Shown: one piece after another, positions 17,229 to 26,215 of the stretch
Layout: each line of letters opens with the position of its first letter
Numbering within the stretch: the first letter of the stretch is position 1
DNA from: an uncultured bacterium
GTDB taxonomy: Bacteria; Bacillota; Clostridia; Oscillospirales; Ruminococcaceae
Direction: 5' to 3'
Length of the DNA stretch: 64,000 bases
NCBI GenBank assembly: GCA_905214265.1
Contig: CAJMLQ010000002.1
Coordinates: forward strand, 1 to 64,000
Position numbers and translations under genes: made by a program
Notes under the pieces: generated by a model
What the model was told of the DNA's origin: nothing
Seen by the model: only the letters and a program-made list of their open reading frames with translations
Database searches by the model: none

Positions 17229-18376
17229 AATCTGGAGCTTTTTTCGTCAAAGCCAGAAGTGGTCAGGAGCTGGATCAAAAGCTGATCGCGGAGCTTTCGG
17301 GACTGCGCCTGGATCTCATCCGCGTAAAACTGATCTTGGCGGTTCATCTCGTCGAACCGCTGAAGGATCAGATCGAAATCTTCCCGGTTGGAATCTGAAT
17401 TTGGAAATACCTGGACAAACAGCTTTTGGATCGGTGCGTAACGCCGGAAGGCAATGAGAAACGCGAGAAACACGCTGCCCAGGAACACCACGGCGAAGAT
17501 TAGCCAGAACGTACGCTGGAACCGCAGCAGCGCTTCAAACACGGAGGACTCCGGAACATAAAAGTTGTACTGCATCTGCGTAACACCGGGAGTTTCCGAA
17601 AACTGTAAGTACCGGACGCCGTCAATCTCGATTTTGGAGCGGCTTGTGTATTCCGTCCCCGCTGTTTCCGGGAGATTGGAAGCGATCTGCTCCTGTTCGG
17701 GTGTGCAGATGCGGTAATAACTGCCGGGCATGAGCTTTTGCTCCAGCTCGTTCTGAAGCCGGCCTACGCTGAAAAACGACAGCAGATACGAGGTGCGGTG
17801 CAGATAGGCCGATGGCAGCACCTGGGCCAGACAGAAAAACTGCTGGCCGTTAGGCGCGGTCAGCAGCCCCGAATAGGCGCGCTGCTCTACCGATTGAATC
17901 CACCGGTAAAAATCCTCTCCGGAGATTCCTTTATAGTTGAGCATGGAGCGGTAGTAGTCGGAAAAGGCGTGCGTACTACCGGATGCGGAGATGAGGGTGT
18001 CTGATTCCAGAAAATACACGCAGTAGTTGGTGCAGATATCGTTTCGGATCAGGCCGTTGAGATAGCTGGAAATTTCAGATACGCTGTTCTGCCGTTCGTA
18101 GGCGGTAAACGCAGTGGAGACGTTGAAGAGGCGATAACTGCGCAGCCCTACCAGCTTACTGGAAATGTTGATCGGCGTTTCGATATAGGAGTCCATCTGT
18201 TCAGAGACCGCCCGAAGCATCAGTTGCTCGGTCTGCAGGTACTGCTTTTGAGCGGAGCTGTTGAAGGAAGAGCTGATGAGGATGCTGATAATGGTCAGCG
18301 GCAGCAGAATCAGCGCCAAAAAGGAGAGAAGATACGATACAAATATTTTGCTTTTCATGATGGAAAACAATTTCAT
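17180..18376 (-). CDS. N-terminal part of a split membrane AraC-type regulator (importer B)
   Basis: The frame encodes the sensing half: a membrane helix at about 12-35, a ~240-residue outside domain, a second helix at about 292-314 (WLIFAVVFLGSVFLAFLIAF), then a short linker. The last ~20 residues (SSRFCSTNITWNSRSRVFT) are out-of-frame reading past the six-A run at 17239-17244. ATG 18376 has AAAGGAGA 8 bp upstream. It is divergent from importer B and most likely senses its sugar outside the cell and controls it. The architecture equals the 709-aa protein encoded at 42453-44582. Confidence 0.82.
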   Translation of the reverse strand: MKLFSIMKSKIFVSYLLSFLALILLPLTIISILISSSFNSSAQKQYLQTEQLMLRAVSEQMDSYIETPINISSKLVGLRSYRLFNVSTAFTAYERQNSVSEISSYLNGLIRNDICTNYCVYFLESDTLISASGSTHAFSDYYRSMLNYKGISGEDFYRWIQSVEQRAYSGLLTAPNGQQFFCLAQVLPSAYLHRTSYLLSFFSVGRLQNELEQKLMPGSYYRICTPEQEQIASNLPETAGTEYTSRSKIEIDGVRYLQFSETPGVTQMQYNFYVPESSVFEALLRFQRTFWLIFAVVFLGSVFLAFLIAFRRYAPIQKLFVQVFPNSDSNREDFDLILQRFDEMNRQDQFYADEIQAQSRKLRDQLLIQLLTTSGFDEKSSRFCSTNITWNSRSRVFT

Positions 18377-18433
18377 AATCGAATCTCCTTTGAATTTAGC
18401 CTATCAAAAGATAAACGGTATATTATAAATTAT

Positions 18434-18462
18434 AGTTTACCTTTTTTGGTTCTGGTTGTCAA
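18434..18462 (-). promoter_or_regulatory. Promoter of the split membrane-AraC regulator
   Basis: On the minus strand TTGACA (18457-18462) and TAAACT (18434-18439) are 17 bp apart. This is a perfect -35 with a 4/6 -10, about 60 bp before the start codon. Confidence 0.6.
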
Positions 18463-18514
18463 ATAAGAGAAGAAAAAACTGCAATTTTTGAGAGGAATCA
18501 CAAAAAAGAGCAGA

Positions 18515-18567
18515 CTGTTTTCGCAAAATAGAGCACACTTCGCGAATTGTGTCAATTGCGAAAACAG
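18515..18567. promoter_or_regulatory. Nested dyad operator overlapping the importer B promoter
   Basis: CTGTTTTCGCAA (18515-18526) is matched by its exact complement TTGCGAAAACAG (18556-18567). Between them lies the palindrome TTCGCGAA (18539-18546) flanked by ACAC and GTGT. The right arm covers the -35 box. Three TTCGC-type half-sites thus repeat at about 18-20 bp steps, fitting binding of an AraC-type dimer on one DNA face. Confidence 0.6.
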
Positions 18568-18584
18568 AGAGGCGGCGATATAAT
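18556..18584 (+). promoter_or_regulatory. Promoter of importer B
   Basis: TTGCGA (18556-18561) and TATAAT (18579-18584) are 17 bp apart. The weak -35 inside the operator suggests an activator-dependent promoter. Confidence 0.65.
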
Positions 18585-18620
18585 GAAACCACGATCCAAA
18601 ATCAAAGGAGGCAATTCAAA

Positions 18621-20249
18621 ATGAAAAAGACAAAAAGCTTTTTGGCTCTTTGCGCGGCCCTGACCGTTTTGCTGGCAGGCTGCGGCGGCAGCGGCACATC
18701 CAATTCGCCCGGGGCCCCCTCGTCCGGAGAATCCAGCGCGGGTTCTGTGCAGCCGTCCGGGGAGAGCTCCAGTGAGACGATTTCGGAATATCCGGAATCT
18801 CTGCGGATTTGGACGGGCGGATTTTCAGACAAATATTCCGCAATGGGTGCAAAAGACTACAATGTCAACGCATCTTTGCAGAAAATCTGTGAAAACACTG
18901 GAACCGAACTGATTTGGGAATATGGCTCCAGCGGCAACGACTGGATGACGAATTTCAACCTGATGCTCAGTTCGGGAGATTATCCGGATATTATCGTCTA
19001 CAACTGGAAGTCAATCCCCGGAGGCGCCGCACAGTATGCAGAAGAGGGCGTCATCATTGATCTGACGGATTTATATCAAAGCAATCTTTCCAATGTGTAT
19101 CATGCACTGGAGAATGTGGATTCTGTCAACAATGTGAAAGCAGCGGACGGCAGGATGTATTATGTTCCGGAAATTTTCGACAGACCTGGCGGTGGAATCT
19201 ATATGGGCTTTATCATTCGGCAGGACATGCTGGACGAAATGAATGAACCCATTCCGACGACTTTAGATGAGTACCATGCCCTGTTAAAGAAAGCAAAGGA
19301 GAAATATGGGGATGGATTTTGCCCCATGACTGGCGTCGGTTTTAATGATGCGCTGGGTATCGGTTCCCTGCTGTGGGCCTATGGAATTACCTATGACTTC
19401 TATCTGGAAGGTGAAAAGGTCTGTTACGGACCGCTGTCCGACCGTTTCGCCGATGGCATGGAATATATTCACACCCTGTATGCAGAGGGACTGATTGACC
19501 CGGACTACGCCACCCAGGATCGGACTGCAGAAAAGGGAAAAATCATGTCTGACCAATCCATGGTAACTTTTGAGTATCAGCCGTCTGCCATGATGCATGC
19601 AATGGCGGAACAGAATCCGGACTTTAAGCTGGTCGGGATCCCGAACTTGAAAGAAACGCCGGATGCGCCCTCCTATACCTTTAACAGCGCTTATTTGAAC
19701 AACATTCAAACTGGTTGCAGTTATGCAATCTCCACCAACTGCAAAGAACCGGAGAAAGCCGCAAACTTTATCAACTACATCTTCTCCGAGGAAGGAGCCC
19801 AGATTGCGAACTGGGGCGAGGAAGGCGTGGACTTTGAATATGGTCCTGACAATAAACCGCAGTTCACGAAAGAATATCTTGCGATGGATGATTCGACAAG
19901 AGTCAGCCGTGTCTTCGGCACGGCGAGCGCTTTTGCCTCTCTCCGCATCCTGGATGCTTATCAGGCCATTTTGCCCGAGGTGTCGGTACAGGCGATTGAG
20001 ACCTGGGTGGAAAAAGACGACATCTCCCGAATCCTCCCCGCTGTTTCCCTGACCGAGGACGAACAGGACAAGATTACCGACTGGCTGGCCGACCTGAACA
20101 CCTACATGGACGAACGGTATTCCGGCCTCGTCAATGGCCAGATCGCCCTTGATACCATTCCCGCCATTCAGCAGGAGCTGAAGGACAAGATGCACATCGA
20201 GGAAATCATTGAGGTGTATCAGGCAGCATACGACCGTTTTGTCGGCTGA
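18621..20249 (+). CDS. Extracellular solute-binding lipoprotein (importer B)
   Basis: Binding protein, 542 aa. The lipobox LLAGC puts the lipid on Cys21; a Ser/Gly-rich linker (22-58) and a CUT1 YtcQ-like fold follow, with MNEPIPTTLDEYHALLKKAK typical of the family. AAAGGAGG lies 9 bp before ATG 18621; the upstream in-frame GTG has no such site. It is the first gene of importer B and is separated from the permeases by a strong terminator. Ligand unknown; the M14-type peptidase gene in the same run hints at a glycoconjugate or peptide-containing substrate. Confidence 0.88.
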   Translation: MKKTKSFLALCAALTVLLAGCGGSGTSNSPGAPSSGESSAGSVQPSGESSSETISEYPESLRIWTGGFSDKYSAMGAKDYNVNASLQKICENTGTELIWEYGSSGNDWMTNFNLMLSSGDYPDIIVYNWKSIPGGAAQYAEEGVIIDLTDLYQSNLSNVYHALENVDSVNNVKAADGRMYYVPEIFDRPGGGIYMGFIIRQDMLDEMNEPIPTTLDEYHALLKKAKEKYGDGFCPMTGVGFNDALGIGSLLWAYGITYDFYLEGEKVCYGPLSDRFADGMEYIHTLYAEGLIDPDYATQDRTAEKGKIMSDQSMVTFEYQPSAMMHAMAEQNPDFKLVGIPNLKETPDAPSYTFNSAYLNNIQTGCSYAISTNCKEPEKAANFINYIFSEEGAQIANWGEEGVDFEYGPDNKPQFTKEYLAMDDSTRVSRVFGTASAFASLRILDAYQAILPEVSVQAIETWVEKDDISRILPAVSLTEDEQDKITDWLADLNTYMDERYSGLVNGQIALDTIPAIQQELKDKMHIEEIIEVYQAAYDRFVG

Positions 20250-20265
20250 TCCGGATCAGCCGCCT

Positions 20266-20305
20266 GCTTCACGGAACAGTATTGTCTGTTCCGTGAAGCT
20301 TTTTT
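20266..20305 (+). terminator. Strong terminator between binding-protein and permease genes (attenuator)
   Basis: GCTTCACGGAACAG (20266-20279) and CTGTTCCGTGAAGC (20286-20299) form a perfect 14-bp stem with a 6-base loop, followed by six T. It lies inside the importer B gene run and should lower permease expression relative to the binding protein. Confidence 0.85.
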
Positions 20306-20322
20306 GGAAGGGGTGCGTTTCA

Positions 20323-21273
20323 ATGGAAATTTCCGCCGTTCGTGCCGGCAGCAAGCCGCGGCTGGGACTCTGTGCCCGATTCGCGCGGGCGATCCGGCGG
20401 CATTGGGTGGTTTATCTGATGTTCCTGCCGGTGTTGCTTTATTACCTGCTGTTCAACTACGTACCAATGTTTGGTATTGTGATCGGCTTTCAGGATTTTA
20501 AAATCACGCGGGGCTTTTTTGGCAGTGAGTGGGTCGGATTGGAAAACTTCAGGAGCTTTTTCAATTCTATGTATGCCTGGCGCTGTATCCGCAACACGCT
20601 GTCGATCAGCTTCTTGACGCTGATTTTCGGCTTTCCGGCGCCGATTATTTTGGCGTTGCTGATGAATGAGGTCAAGAACAAGTATTTTTTGAAAACGGTC
20701 CAGACGGTGACCTATATGCCTCATTTCATCTCCATGGTGGTCATGTGCTCCATCATTCTGTCATTCGTGTCTAATAATGGTATCATCAACGAATGCCTCC
20801 GGGCGCTGGGCCTGGGGACGATGGACTTCAACAACGACCCCAACTATTTCTACCCGGTCTACATCATTTCCGGCATTTGGCAGGGCGTGGGCTGGGGATC
20901 GATCATCTATCTGGCGGCGCTGGCAGGCGTCGACCCCACCCTTTATGAAGCCGCCACCATTGACGGGGCCGGGCGCTGGCGCAAGCTGTGGCACGTCTCG
21001 ATCCCCGGCATCATGCCGACGATCACCATTCTGCTGATCATGCAGGTCGGCAGCATCATGCAGGTGGGCAGCGAAAAGATCCTGCTGCTCTATAATCCTG
21101 CCACTTACGAAAAAGCGGACGTCATCTCCACGTTTATTTACCGGCGCGGTCTGACAGACGCAAAGTACGGCCTGACCACGGCGGTGGGCCTGTTTGAGTC
21201 GCTGATCAACCTGATCCTGCTGGTCACCGCGGATCGCGTGTCCAAACTGGTCGGACAGCGGGGCCTTTTCTGA
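20323..21273 (+). CDS. ABC sugar importer permease, LplB family (importer B)
   Basis: First permease of importer B, 316 aa, with six membrane segments. LPVLLYYLLFNYVPMFGIVI opens the pore domain and the EAA loop is YEAATIDGAGRWRKLW. GGAAGGGG lies about 10 bp before ATG 20323; the frame is open upstream but overlaps the terminator hairpin. It ends 14 bp before the second permease. Expression is probably by read-through of the preceding terminator. Confidence 0.88.
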   Translation: MEISAVRAGSKPRLGLCARFARAIRRHWVVYLMFLPVLLYYLLFNYVPMFGIVIGFQDFKITRGFFGSEWVGLENFRSFFNSMYAWRCIRNTLSISFLTLIFGFPAPIILALLMNEVKNKYFLKTVQTVTYMPHFISMVVMCSIILSFVSNNGIINECLRALGLGTMDFNNDPNYFYPVYIISGIWQGVGWGSIIYLAALAGVDPTLYEAATIDGAGRWRKLWHVSIPGIMPTITILLIMQVGSIMQVGSEKILLLYNPATYEKADVISTFIYRRGLTDAKYGLTTAVGLFESLINLILLVTADRVSKLVGQRGLF

Positions 21274-21287
21274 CGGGAGGAATGGAA

Positions 21288-22181
21288 ATGGTTGAAAGTA
21301 AAAAAGCTTCGGATTATGTGTTCCGCATACTGAACACGCTTTTCCTCTCGCTGCTGACACTGGCGTGCTTGTACCCTTGCCTGTACGTGCTTTTTGCCTC
21401 GTTCAGCGACCCGGTGCAGCTGTATACCGGCAGCAAGATCCTCCTCTGGCCCCGGGGATTTTCGCTCAACGCCTTTGTTCTGGTGTTTCGGAACCCGAAC
21501 ATCTGGCGCGCCTATCTCAATACCCTTCTCTATGTCGTTTCCGGCACCGCCATCGGGCTCCTGCTCAGTATCCTAGGAGCTTTTGTGCTGTCGCGCAAGA
21601 CATTTCCGGGGCAGAAATTCTTTATGACCATGGTCATCATTACCATGTTTTTCGGAGGCGGCCTCATCGCCACCTATATTGTCATGCGTACCTACGGTCT
21701 GGTGAACACGATCTGGTCACAAATCCTTATCGGTTCCATGAGCACCTATAATATGATCATGGTGATGAGCTATTTCCGATCGATTCCGGATTCCTTGGAG
21801 GAGTCGGCCGAACTGGACGGTGCCAGCGAGTGGACAATCCTTTGGAAGATCTTTGTGCCGCTTTCGATTCCGGTTATTGCGGTGGTGGCGCTTTACTTCA
21901 TCGTCGCCAAGTGGAACAACTGGATGACTTCGGCAATCTACCTCACCAACCGGCAGTACTACTCGCTGCAGCTGATCCTCAAGGAGATCCTCATCTCCGG
22001 AAACGAGGAAGCCGCCGGGATGAACACCGGCGTTTCGGGCGGCGCGGCTGACTACCAGGCCTATTCAGAGGCAGTGAAATACGCCACCATCGTGGTGTCC
22101 ACGCTGCCGGTGCTCTGCGTGTATCCGTTCCTGCAAAAATATTTCATGAAGGGTGTTATGCTGGGGGCGATCAAGGGATAG
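21288..22181 (+). CDS. ABC sugar importer permease, YtcP type (importer B)
   Basis: Second permease, 297 aa, with six membrane segments and the family ending FMKGVMLGAIKG. The EAA loop is EESAELDGASEWTILW. I chose ATG 21288 because GGGAGG is 7 bp upstream; the ATG two codons earlier would be too close to it. Like the other two importers it has no ATPase gene beside it. Confidence 0.87.
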   Translation: MVESKKASDYVFRILNTLFLSLLTLACLYPCLYVLFASFSDPVQLYTGSKILLWPRGFSLNAFVLVFRNPNIWRAYLNTLLYVVSGTAIGLLLSILGAFVLSRKTFPGQKFFMTMVIITMFFGGGLIATYIVMRTYGLVNTIWSQILIGSMSTYNMIMVMSYFRSIPDSLEESAELDGASEWTILWKIFVPLSIPVIAVVALYFIVAKWNNWMTSAIYLTNRQYYSLQLILKEILISGNEEAAGMNTGVSGGAADYQAYSEAVKYATIVVSTLPVLCVYPFLQKYFMKGVMLGAIKG

Positions 22182-22222
22182 CGGACAGAAGCCCAACATT
22201 ATCTGACAGCAAGGAGGATTCC

Positions 22223-23251
22223 ATGATTCCAGAATATTGGCAAACCGATTTGAGCGCCGTTTCCGCCTGGGCGGAACGCGCCCGGAAAGCTTCAGTGCGC
22301 CGCCTGACCGATTCGGCGGGAGGCCGCCCGGTGTGGCTCTTCGCTTACGGGGAAAAGGAGGAGCTGCATCCCTCCGCTAACTACAGCTCTGCCTGCGGCG
22401 CCCACGACGTCACCTTTTACCTGGACAGGAAGCGGAAAAAGCCTGTCGTCCTGCTCGTTGGGGCGGTGCACGGACAGGAAACCGAGGGTACCGCGGCGCT
22501 GCTGAACCTGATTTCGTTGCTGGAAACCGGCGCAGACCTGGCGGGCCGGCCAAACAGCGCCATGCTGGAGGCTGCGGCACGGGTGCGTCTGCTCATCATT
22601 CCGGTCATGAACCCAGACGGCCGCGCACGGGTGAAGCCTGCAGCAATGATCGGCTGCACCCTCGACGAACTGCGCTACTGGGGCCAGGGAACCTGGCTCG
22701 ACGGTTCTCTCTGCTGCTGGCCCGACTGCAAAAAGGTGCATCCCATCCGGGAGGCAGTGGCGTTTTTGGGCGGCTACTTCAACGACGACGGCGTAAACCT
22801 CATGCACGACCAGTTTTTCCATCCTATGGCCCGGGAAACCGCCGCGCTGCTGGAGCTGGCGGAGGAAGAATTTGTAGACTGCGCGCTGCACCTTCACGGG
22901 GGCGGCAATTCCGTCAATGATCTGCTGTCCACCAGCTATGTTCCGCTGGAGACCAGCGAGGCTATCCGGCAGCTAGCTGTCCGGTGCGACGCCGCGGCGC
23001 GGAAGGAGGGCCTGTACTTTACGATCCGGGACCTTCCGGGACGGGAGAGCGGCTCCACCCCGCCGTCCTTCAACCTGGCCAGTGCACTGCATCATGTGTG
23101 CGGCGCAGTGTCCGCGGTTTTTGAAAGCAACGAGTGCATCTGTGATGCGCCCGGCCCCAAACAGACCTATGAGGAAATCCTGCGGGGTCACATGATCTTA
23201 TTCGAACAGGCGTGCCGGATGTTCTGGGAGCAGCAGGCATCCGCTAAATAA
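22223..23251 (+). CDS. M14-family zinc metallopeptidase (carboxypeptidase/deacylase-like)
   Basis: Protein of 342 aa without a signal peptide, so cytoplasmic. The M14 zinc ligands are visible as His83 and Glu86 in VHGQETEG and the His in DCALHLHGGG; NPDGRARV is the family's substrate loop and AVFESNE probably holds the catalytic Glu. This subgroup resembles succinylglutamate desuccinylase/carboxypeptidase-like enzymes that cleave peptide or amide bonds. AAGGAGG precedes ATG 22223 and the gene lies 41 bp behind importer B, suggesting it processes the imported compound. The exact substrate is unknown. Confidence 0.75.
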   Translation: MIPEYWQTDLSAVSAWAERARKASVRRLTDSAGGRPVWLFAYGEKEELHPSANYSSACGAHDVTFYLDRKRKKPVVLLVGAVHGQETEGTAALLNLISLLETGADLAGRPNSAMLEAAARVRLLIIPVMNPDGRARVKPAAMIGCTLDELRYWGQGTWLDGSLCCWPDCKKVHPIREAVAFLGGYFNDDGVNLMHDQFFHPMARETAALLELAEEEFVDCALHLHGGGNSVNDLLSTSYVPLETSEAIRQLAVRCDAAARKEGLYFTIRDLPGRESGSTPPSFNLASALHHVCGAVSAVFESNECICDAPGPKQTYEEILRGHMILFEQACRMFWEQQASAK

Positions 23252-23267
23252 AGAAACAAAGGACGGG

Positions 23268-23299
23268 AAAAGGCCGGAGAAATTTTCTCCGGCCTTTTT
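23268..23299. terminator. Terminator of importer B operon
   Basis: AAAAGGCCGGAG (23268-23279) and CTCCGGCCTTTTT (23287-23299) pair perfectly around an AAATTTT-type loop. The A and T runs make it work in both directions. Confidence 0.85.
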
Positions 23300-23463
23300 A
23301 TACTGAAAAAACGTTATTGTGCATAAAGAAAACGAATTTTTCTTAGGAAAAACAGAAAAAAGCATGAAAAGAACTTGCAATTTTAGAAAAATATGTTAAA
23401 GTTAACTCGAAAATAACACATTTTATTTCCTTATAAATATAGCAGTGAAATGGAGGCACAGAA

Positions 23464-24738
23464 ATGACGGTAACCATTCCCTTTGGACGGACTGGCATGA
23501 CGCTGGAGGATGATCTGCCCGGCGCGGAGATCCTGGAATCCCGGATCGGCGAACTGCGGGCCGCCGGCTCCGAGGACAGTTTGGTTCAGGAAGCCATGGC
23601 CAACCCTATCGGTTCTCCCACTTTGCGGGAACTGGCCCGGGGTAAGAAGACCTGTACGATCATTATCAGCGACCACACCCGACCGGTCCCCAGCCGGCAC
23701 ATCCTGCCCTTTCTGCTTCGGGAGCTGCGGGAGGGAAGCCCGGATATCGGTGTGACCCTTTTGGTGGCTACCGGCTTTCACCGGCCTTCCAGCGCAGAGG
23801 AACTGCGGCAGAAGCTGGGGGACGAAGTCTATGAGCGGGAAAAAATCGTCATCCACGACAGCCGGGATCCGGCCCGAAATGTGGATATCGGCGTACTGCC
23901 CTCGGGAGCCCGGTGTGTCATCGACCGCGCTGCGGCGGAGACCGACCTTCTGGTGGCGGAGGGCTTCATCGAACCCCACTTTTTTGCGGGTTTTTCCGGC
24001 GGGCGGAAAAGCGTCCTCCCCGGCGTGTGCGACCAGGTCACGGTGCTTGGGAATCACTGTGCCCGGTTCATCGCCTCTCCTCAGGCCCGGACAGGGGTTC
24101 TGGAGGGCAATCCTCTGCATAAGGATATGTTGGAAGCCTGCCGTCTGGCAAAGCTCGCTTATATTGTCAACGTCCTCATCGACGAGGAGAAAAAGGTGGC
24201 CGCCGCCTTTGCTGGAGATCCGGTGCAGGCCCACGAGGCGGGTTGCCGCCTGCTGCTTCAATACTGCCAGGTGAAGCCGGAACAGAAGGGAGATATCGTC
24301 GTTTCCAGCAACGGTGGTTATCCCCTGGACCAGAATATTTATCAAAGCGTCAAGGGTCTCACCGCCGCTGAAGCGGCTGCCGCGGAGGGAGCGGTGCTGC
24401 TGATGATCTCCGCCTGCGGAGACGGGGCGGGAGGGGACAGCTTTTACCGCGCTCTCCGGGACTGTACGTCTCCGGCGGCTCTCACTCAGGAAATTTTGGC
24501 CACCCCGCAGAACGAGACGAAGCCCGACCAGTGGGAGTACCAGATACTAGCCCGGATTCTCTGCAAGCACCGGGTGATTTTCATCACGGAGCCGGCCCAG
24601 CGTCAGACTATCCTAGACATGAAGATGGAATGGGCCCCGGACATCCATGAAGCCTTAGCCATGGCCAGGGCTGAAAAAGGCCCGGACGCCCACCTGGTGG
24701 TCATTCCCAATGGAATATCCGTCATGGTCCGTGAATAA
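23464..24738 (+). CDS. larA: LarA-family nickel-pincer racemase/epimerase
   Basis: Cytoplasmic enzyme of the lactate racemase LarA family, 424 aa. All four residues known in Lactiplantibacillus LarA are present with the same spacing: His106 (GFHRPS), His172 (IEPHFF), Lys182 (GGRKSV, the cofactor-anchoring lysine) and His198 (LGNH, nickel ligand), against 108/174/184/200. SDHTRPVPS is the family motif near 69. The family racemises or epimerises 2-hydroxy acids; several members act on substrates other than lactate, so D/L-lactate is likely but not proven. GGAGG is 8 bp before the ATG. The dehydrogenase and Etf genes follow directly. The cofactor genes larB, larC and larE are not in the window. 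Confidence 0.85.
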   Translation: MTVTIPFGRTGMTLEDDLPGAEILESRIGELRAAGSEDSLVQEAMANPIGSPTLRELARGKKTCTIIISDHTRPVPSRHILPFLLRELREGSPDIGVTLLVATGFHRPSSAEELRQKLGDEVYEREKIVIHDSRDPARNVDIGVLPSGARCVIDRAAAETDLLVAEGFIEPHFFAGFSGGRKSVLPGVCDQVTVLGNHCARFIASPQARTGVLEGNPLHKDMLEACRLAKLAYIVNVLIDEEKKVAAAFAGDPVQAHEAGCRLLLQYCQVKPEQKGDIVVSSNGGYPLDQNIYQSVKGLTAAEAAAAEGAVLLMISACGDGAGGDSFYRALRDCTSPAALTQEILATPQNETKPDQWEYQILARILCKHRVIFITEPAQRQTILDMKMEWAPDIHEALAMARAEKGPDAHLVVIPNGISVMVRE

Positions 24739-24778
24739 AGAGCATGCATTTTCAATATAAAAGGAGGTACGCGCAGAC

Positions 24779-26215
24779 ATGGCAAATTACAATCCAATAA
24801 CCCCTGCAATTATTGACGAGCTTTCCAAAGTCGTCCCCGGTCGGGTCATCACTGGCGGCAGCGTCAACCCGGACTATGCCCGGGATGAAATGCCCATCTA
24901 CGGTGTCCAGATGCCGGAAGTCGCCATCGACGTTCTCACCACCGAGGAGGTGGCGGGCATCCTTAAAATCTGTTATGAACACAGTATCCCGGTCACCACC
25001 CGGGGAGCCGGAACCGGCCTGGTGGGTGGCTGTACGCCTATCTGCGGAGGTGTGGTCATCTGCACCGCCAAGATGAACCGGATCCTCGCCTATGATCTGG
25101 AAAATTTCGCCGTAACCGTTCAGCCCGGCGTCCTGCTCCAGCAGCTGGCCGAAGATGCACTGGCCCATGGCTGCCTGTATCCTCCGGATCCGGGGGAAAA
25201 AATGGCGACTTTGGGCGGAAACGTGGCCACCAACGCCAGCGGAATGCGGGGGGTCAAATACGGCGCCACCCGGGATTACGTCAAGGCCATGACCGTCGTC
25301 CTCCCCAACGGAGAAGTCACCCGCTTCGGTGCCACGGTGTCCAAGACCAGTTCCGGCTACAGCCTTTTGAATCTGATGATCGGCTCGGAGGGCACCCTGG
25401 GCGTGATCACGGAACTGACCCTGAAGCTGATCCCCGCCCCCAAGGCCACGGTCAGCCTCATCGCCCCCTTTGCCAGTTTGGCGGCGTGTATCTCCACGGT
25501 TCCAAAGTTCAAAATGAACCATTTCGACCCCCAGGCCATCGAATTTTTTGAGAAAGAGATCCTGGTCTCCTCCGAGGAGTATCTGGGCAAACAGGTCTTT
25601 CCCCGGCAGGTGGAAGGCGCTGATGTGGGCGCGTATCTGCTGATCACCTTCGACGGGGACAGCGCTGAGGGCCTGGAGCCGGTGATCACCCGGGCCGCCG
25701 AAATGCTGCTGGCGGAGGGCGCTCTGGACGTGCTGGTGGCTGATACGCCGCCCCGGCTCAAATCTGCCTGGGCTGCCCGTTCCTCCTTTCTGGAGGGCAT
25801 CGAGGAGCAGACAAAGCTCCTCGATGAGTGCGACGTGGTGGTGCCGGTGCCCAAGATTCCCGACTACGTGGTTTTTGTGGATGAGCTGGCCCGGGATTAC
25901 GACTTCCGCGTCCAGTATTTCGGCCACGCCGGAGACGGCAACCTGCATATCTACGCCTGCTCCAACGATATGGAGCGGGAGGAATTTCTCCGCCAGGTGG
26001 ATGGGTTCATGGGCCGGGTCTATGCCAAAGCCATGGAGCTGGGCGGCCAGATTTCCGGCGAGCACGGCGTCGGCATGGGCAAGGTCAAGTACCTGGCTGA
26101 AGCGGCCGGCCCCGCCAATATCGCCCTGATGCAGGGGATCAAGCGAGTCTTCGACCCCAAGCTGATCCTGAACCCCGGCAAAGTCTGCTTCAGCACAGAA
26201 GGAGGAGCCTTATGA
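24779..26215 (+). CDS. FAD-linked 2-hydroxyacid (D-lactate) dehydrogenase, GlcD/LctD-like
   Basis: FAD-binding (VAO/PCMH-fold) oxidoreductase, 478 aa. The FAD loop RGAGTGLVGG is at 75-84, GHAGDGNLH near 382 and GEHGVG near 427, the usual substrate and flavin-binding motifs of GlcD and bacterial D-lactate dehydrogenases. It lies between larA and etfB/etfA, the arrangement of the electron-confurcating lactate dehydrogenase of Acetobacterium. There the enzyme oxidises lactate with NAD+ at the cost of reduced ferredoxin. AAAGGAGG precedes ATG 24779 and the stop overlaps the etfB start by 4 bp. Glycolate or longer 2-hydroxy acids are alternative substrates. Confidence 0.85.
   Translation: MANYNPITPAIIDELSKVVPGRVITGGSVNPDYARDEMPIYGVQMPEVAIDVLTTEEVAGILKICYEHSIPVTTRGAGTGLVGGCTPICGGVVICTAKMNRILAYDLENFAVTVQPGVLLQQLAEDALAHGCLYPPDPGEKMATLGGNVATNASGMRGVKYGATRDYVKAMTVVLPNGEVTRFGATVSKTSSGYSLLNLMIGSEGTLGVITELTLKLIPAPKATVSLIAPFASLAACISTVPKFKMNHFDPQAIEFFEKEILVSSEEYLGKQVFPRQVEGADVGAYLLITFDGDSAEGLEPVITRAAEMLLAEGALDVLVADTPPRLKSAWAARSSFLEGIEEQTKLLDECDVVVPVPKIPDYVVFVDELARDYDFRVQYFGHAGDGNLHIYACSNDMEREEFLRQVDGFMGRVYAKAMELGGQISGEHGVGMGKVKYLAEAAGPANIALMQGIKRVFDPKLILNPGKVCFSTEGGAL

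Noticed and set aside
17239..17244. Programmed -1 frameshift in the split regulator
   Set aside because: The six-base run is not in register as a canonical slippery heptamer and I see no clear stimulatory hairpin; the intact paralogue uses one frame. Mutation or assembly error is simpler.
23300..23463. Promoter for the larA operon
   Set aside because: Several TATAAA- and TTGCAA-like words occur in this AT-rich gap but none pair at 16-18 bp spacing, so I did not call one.
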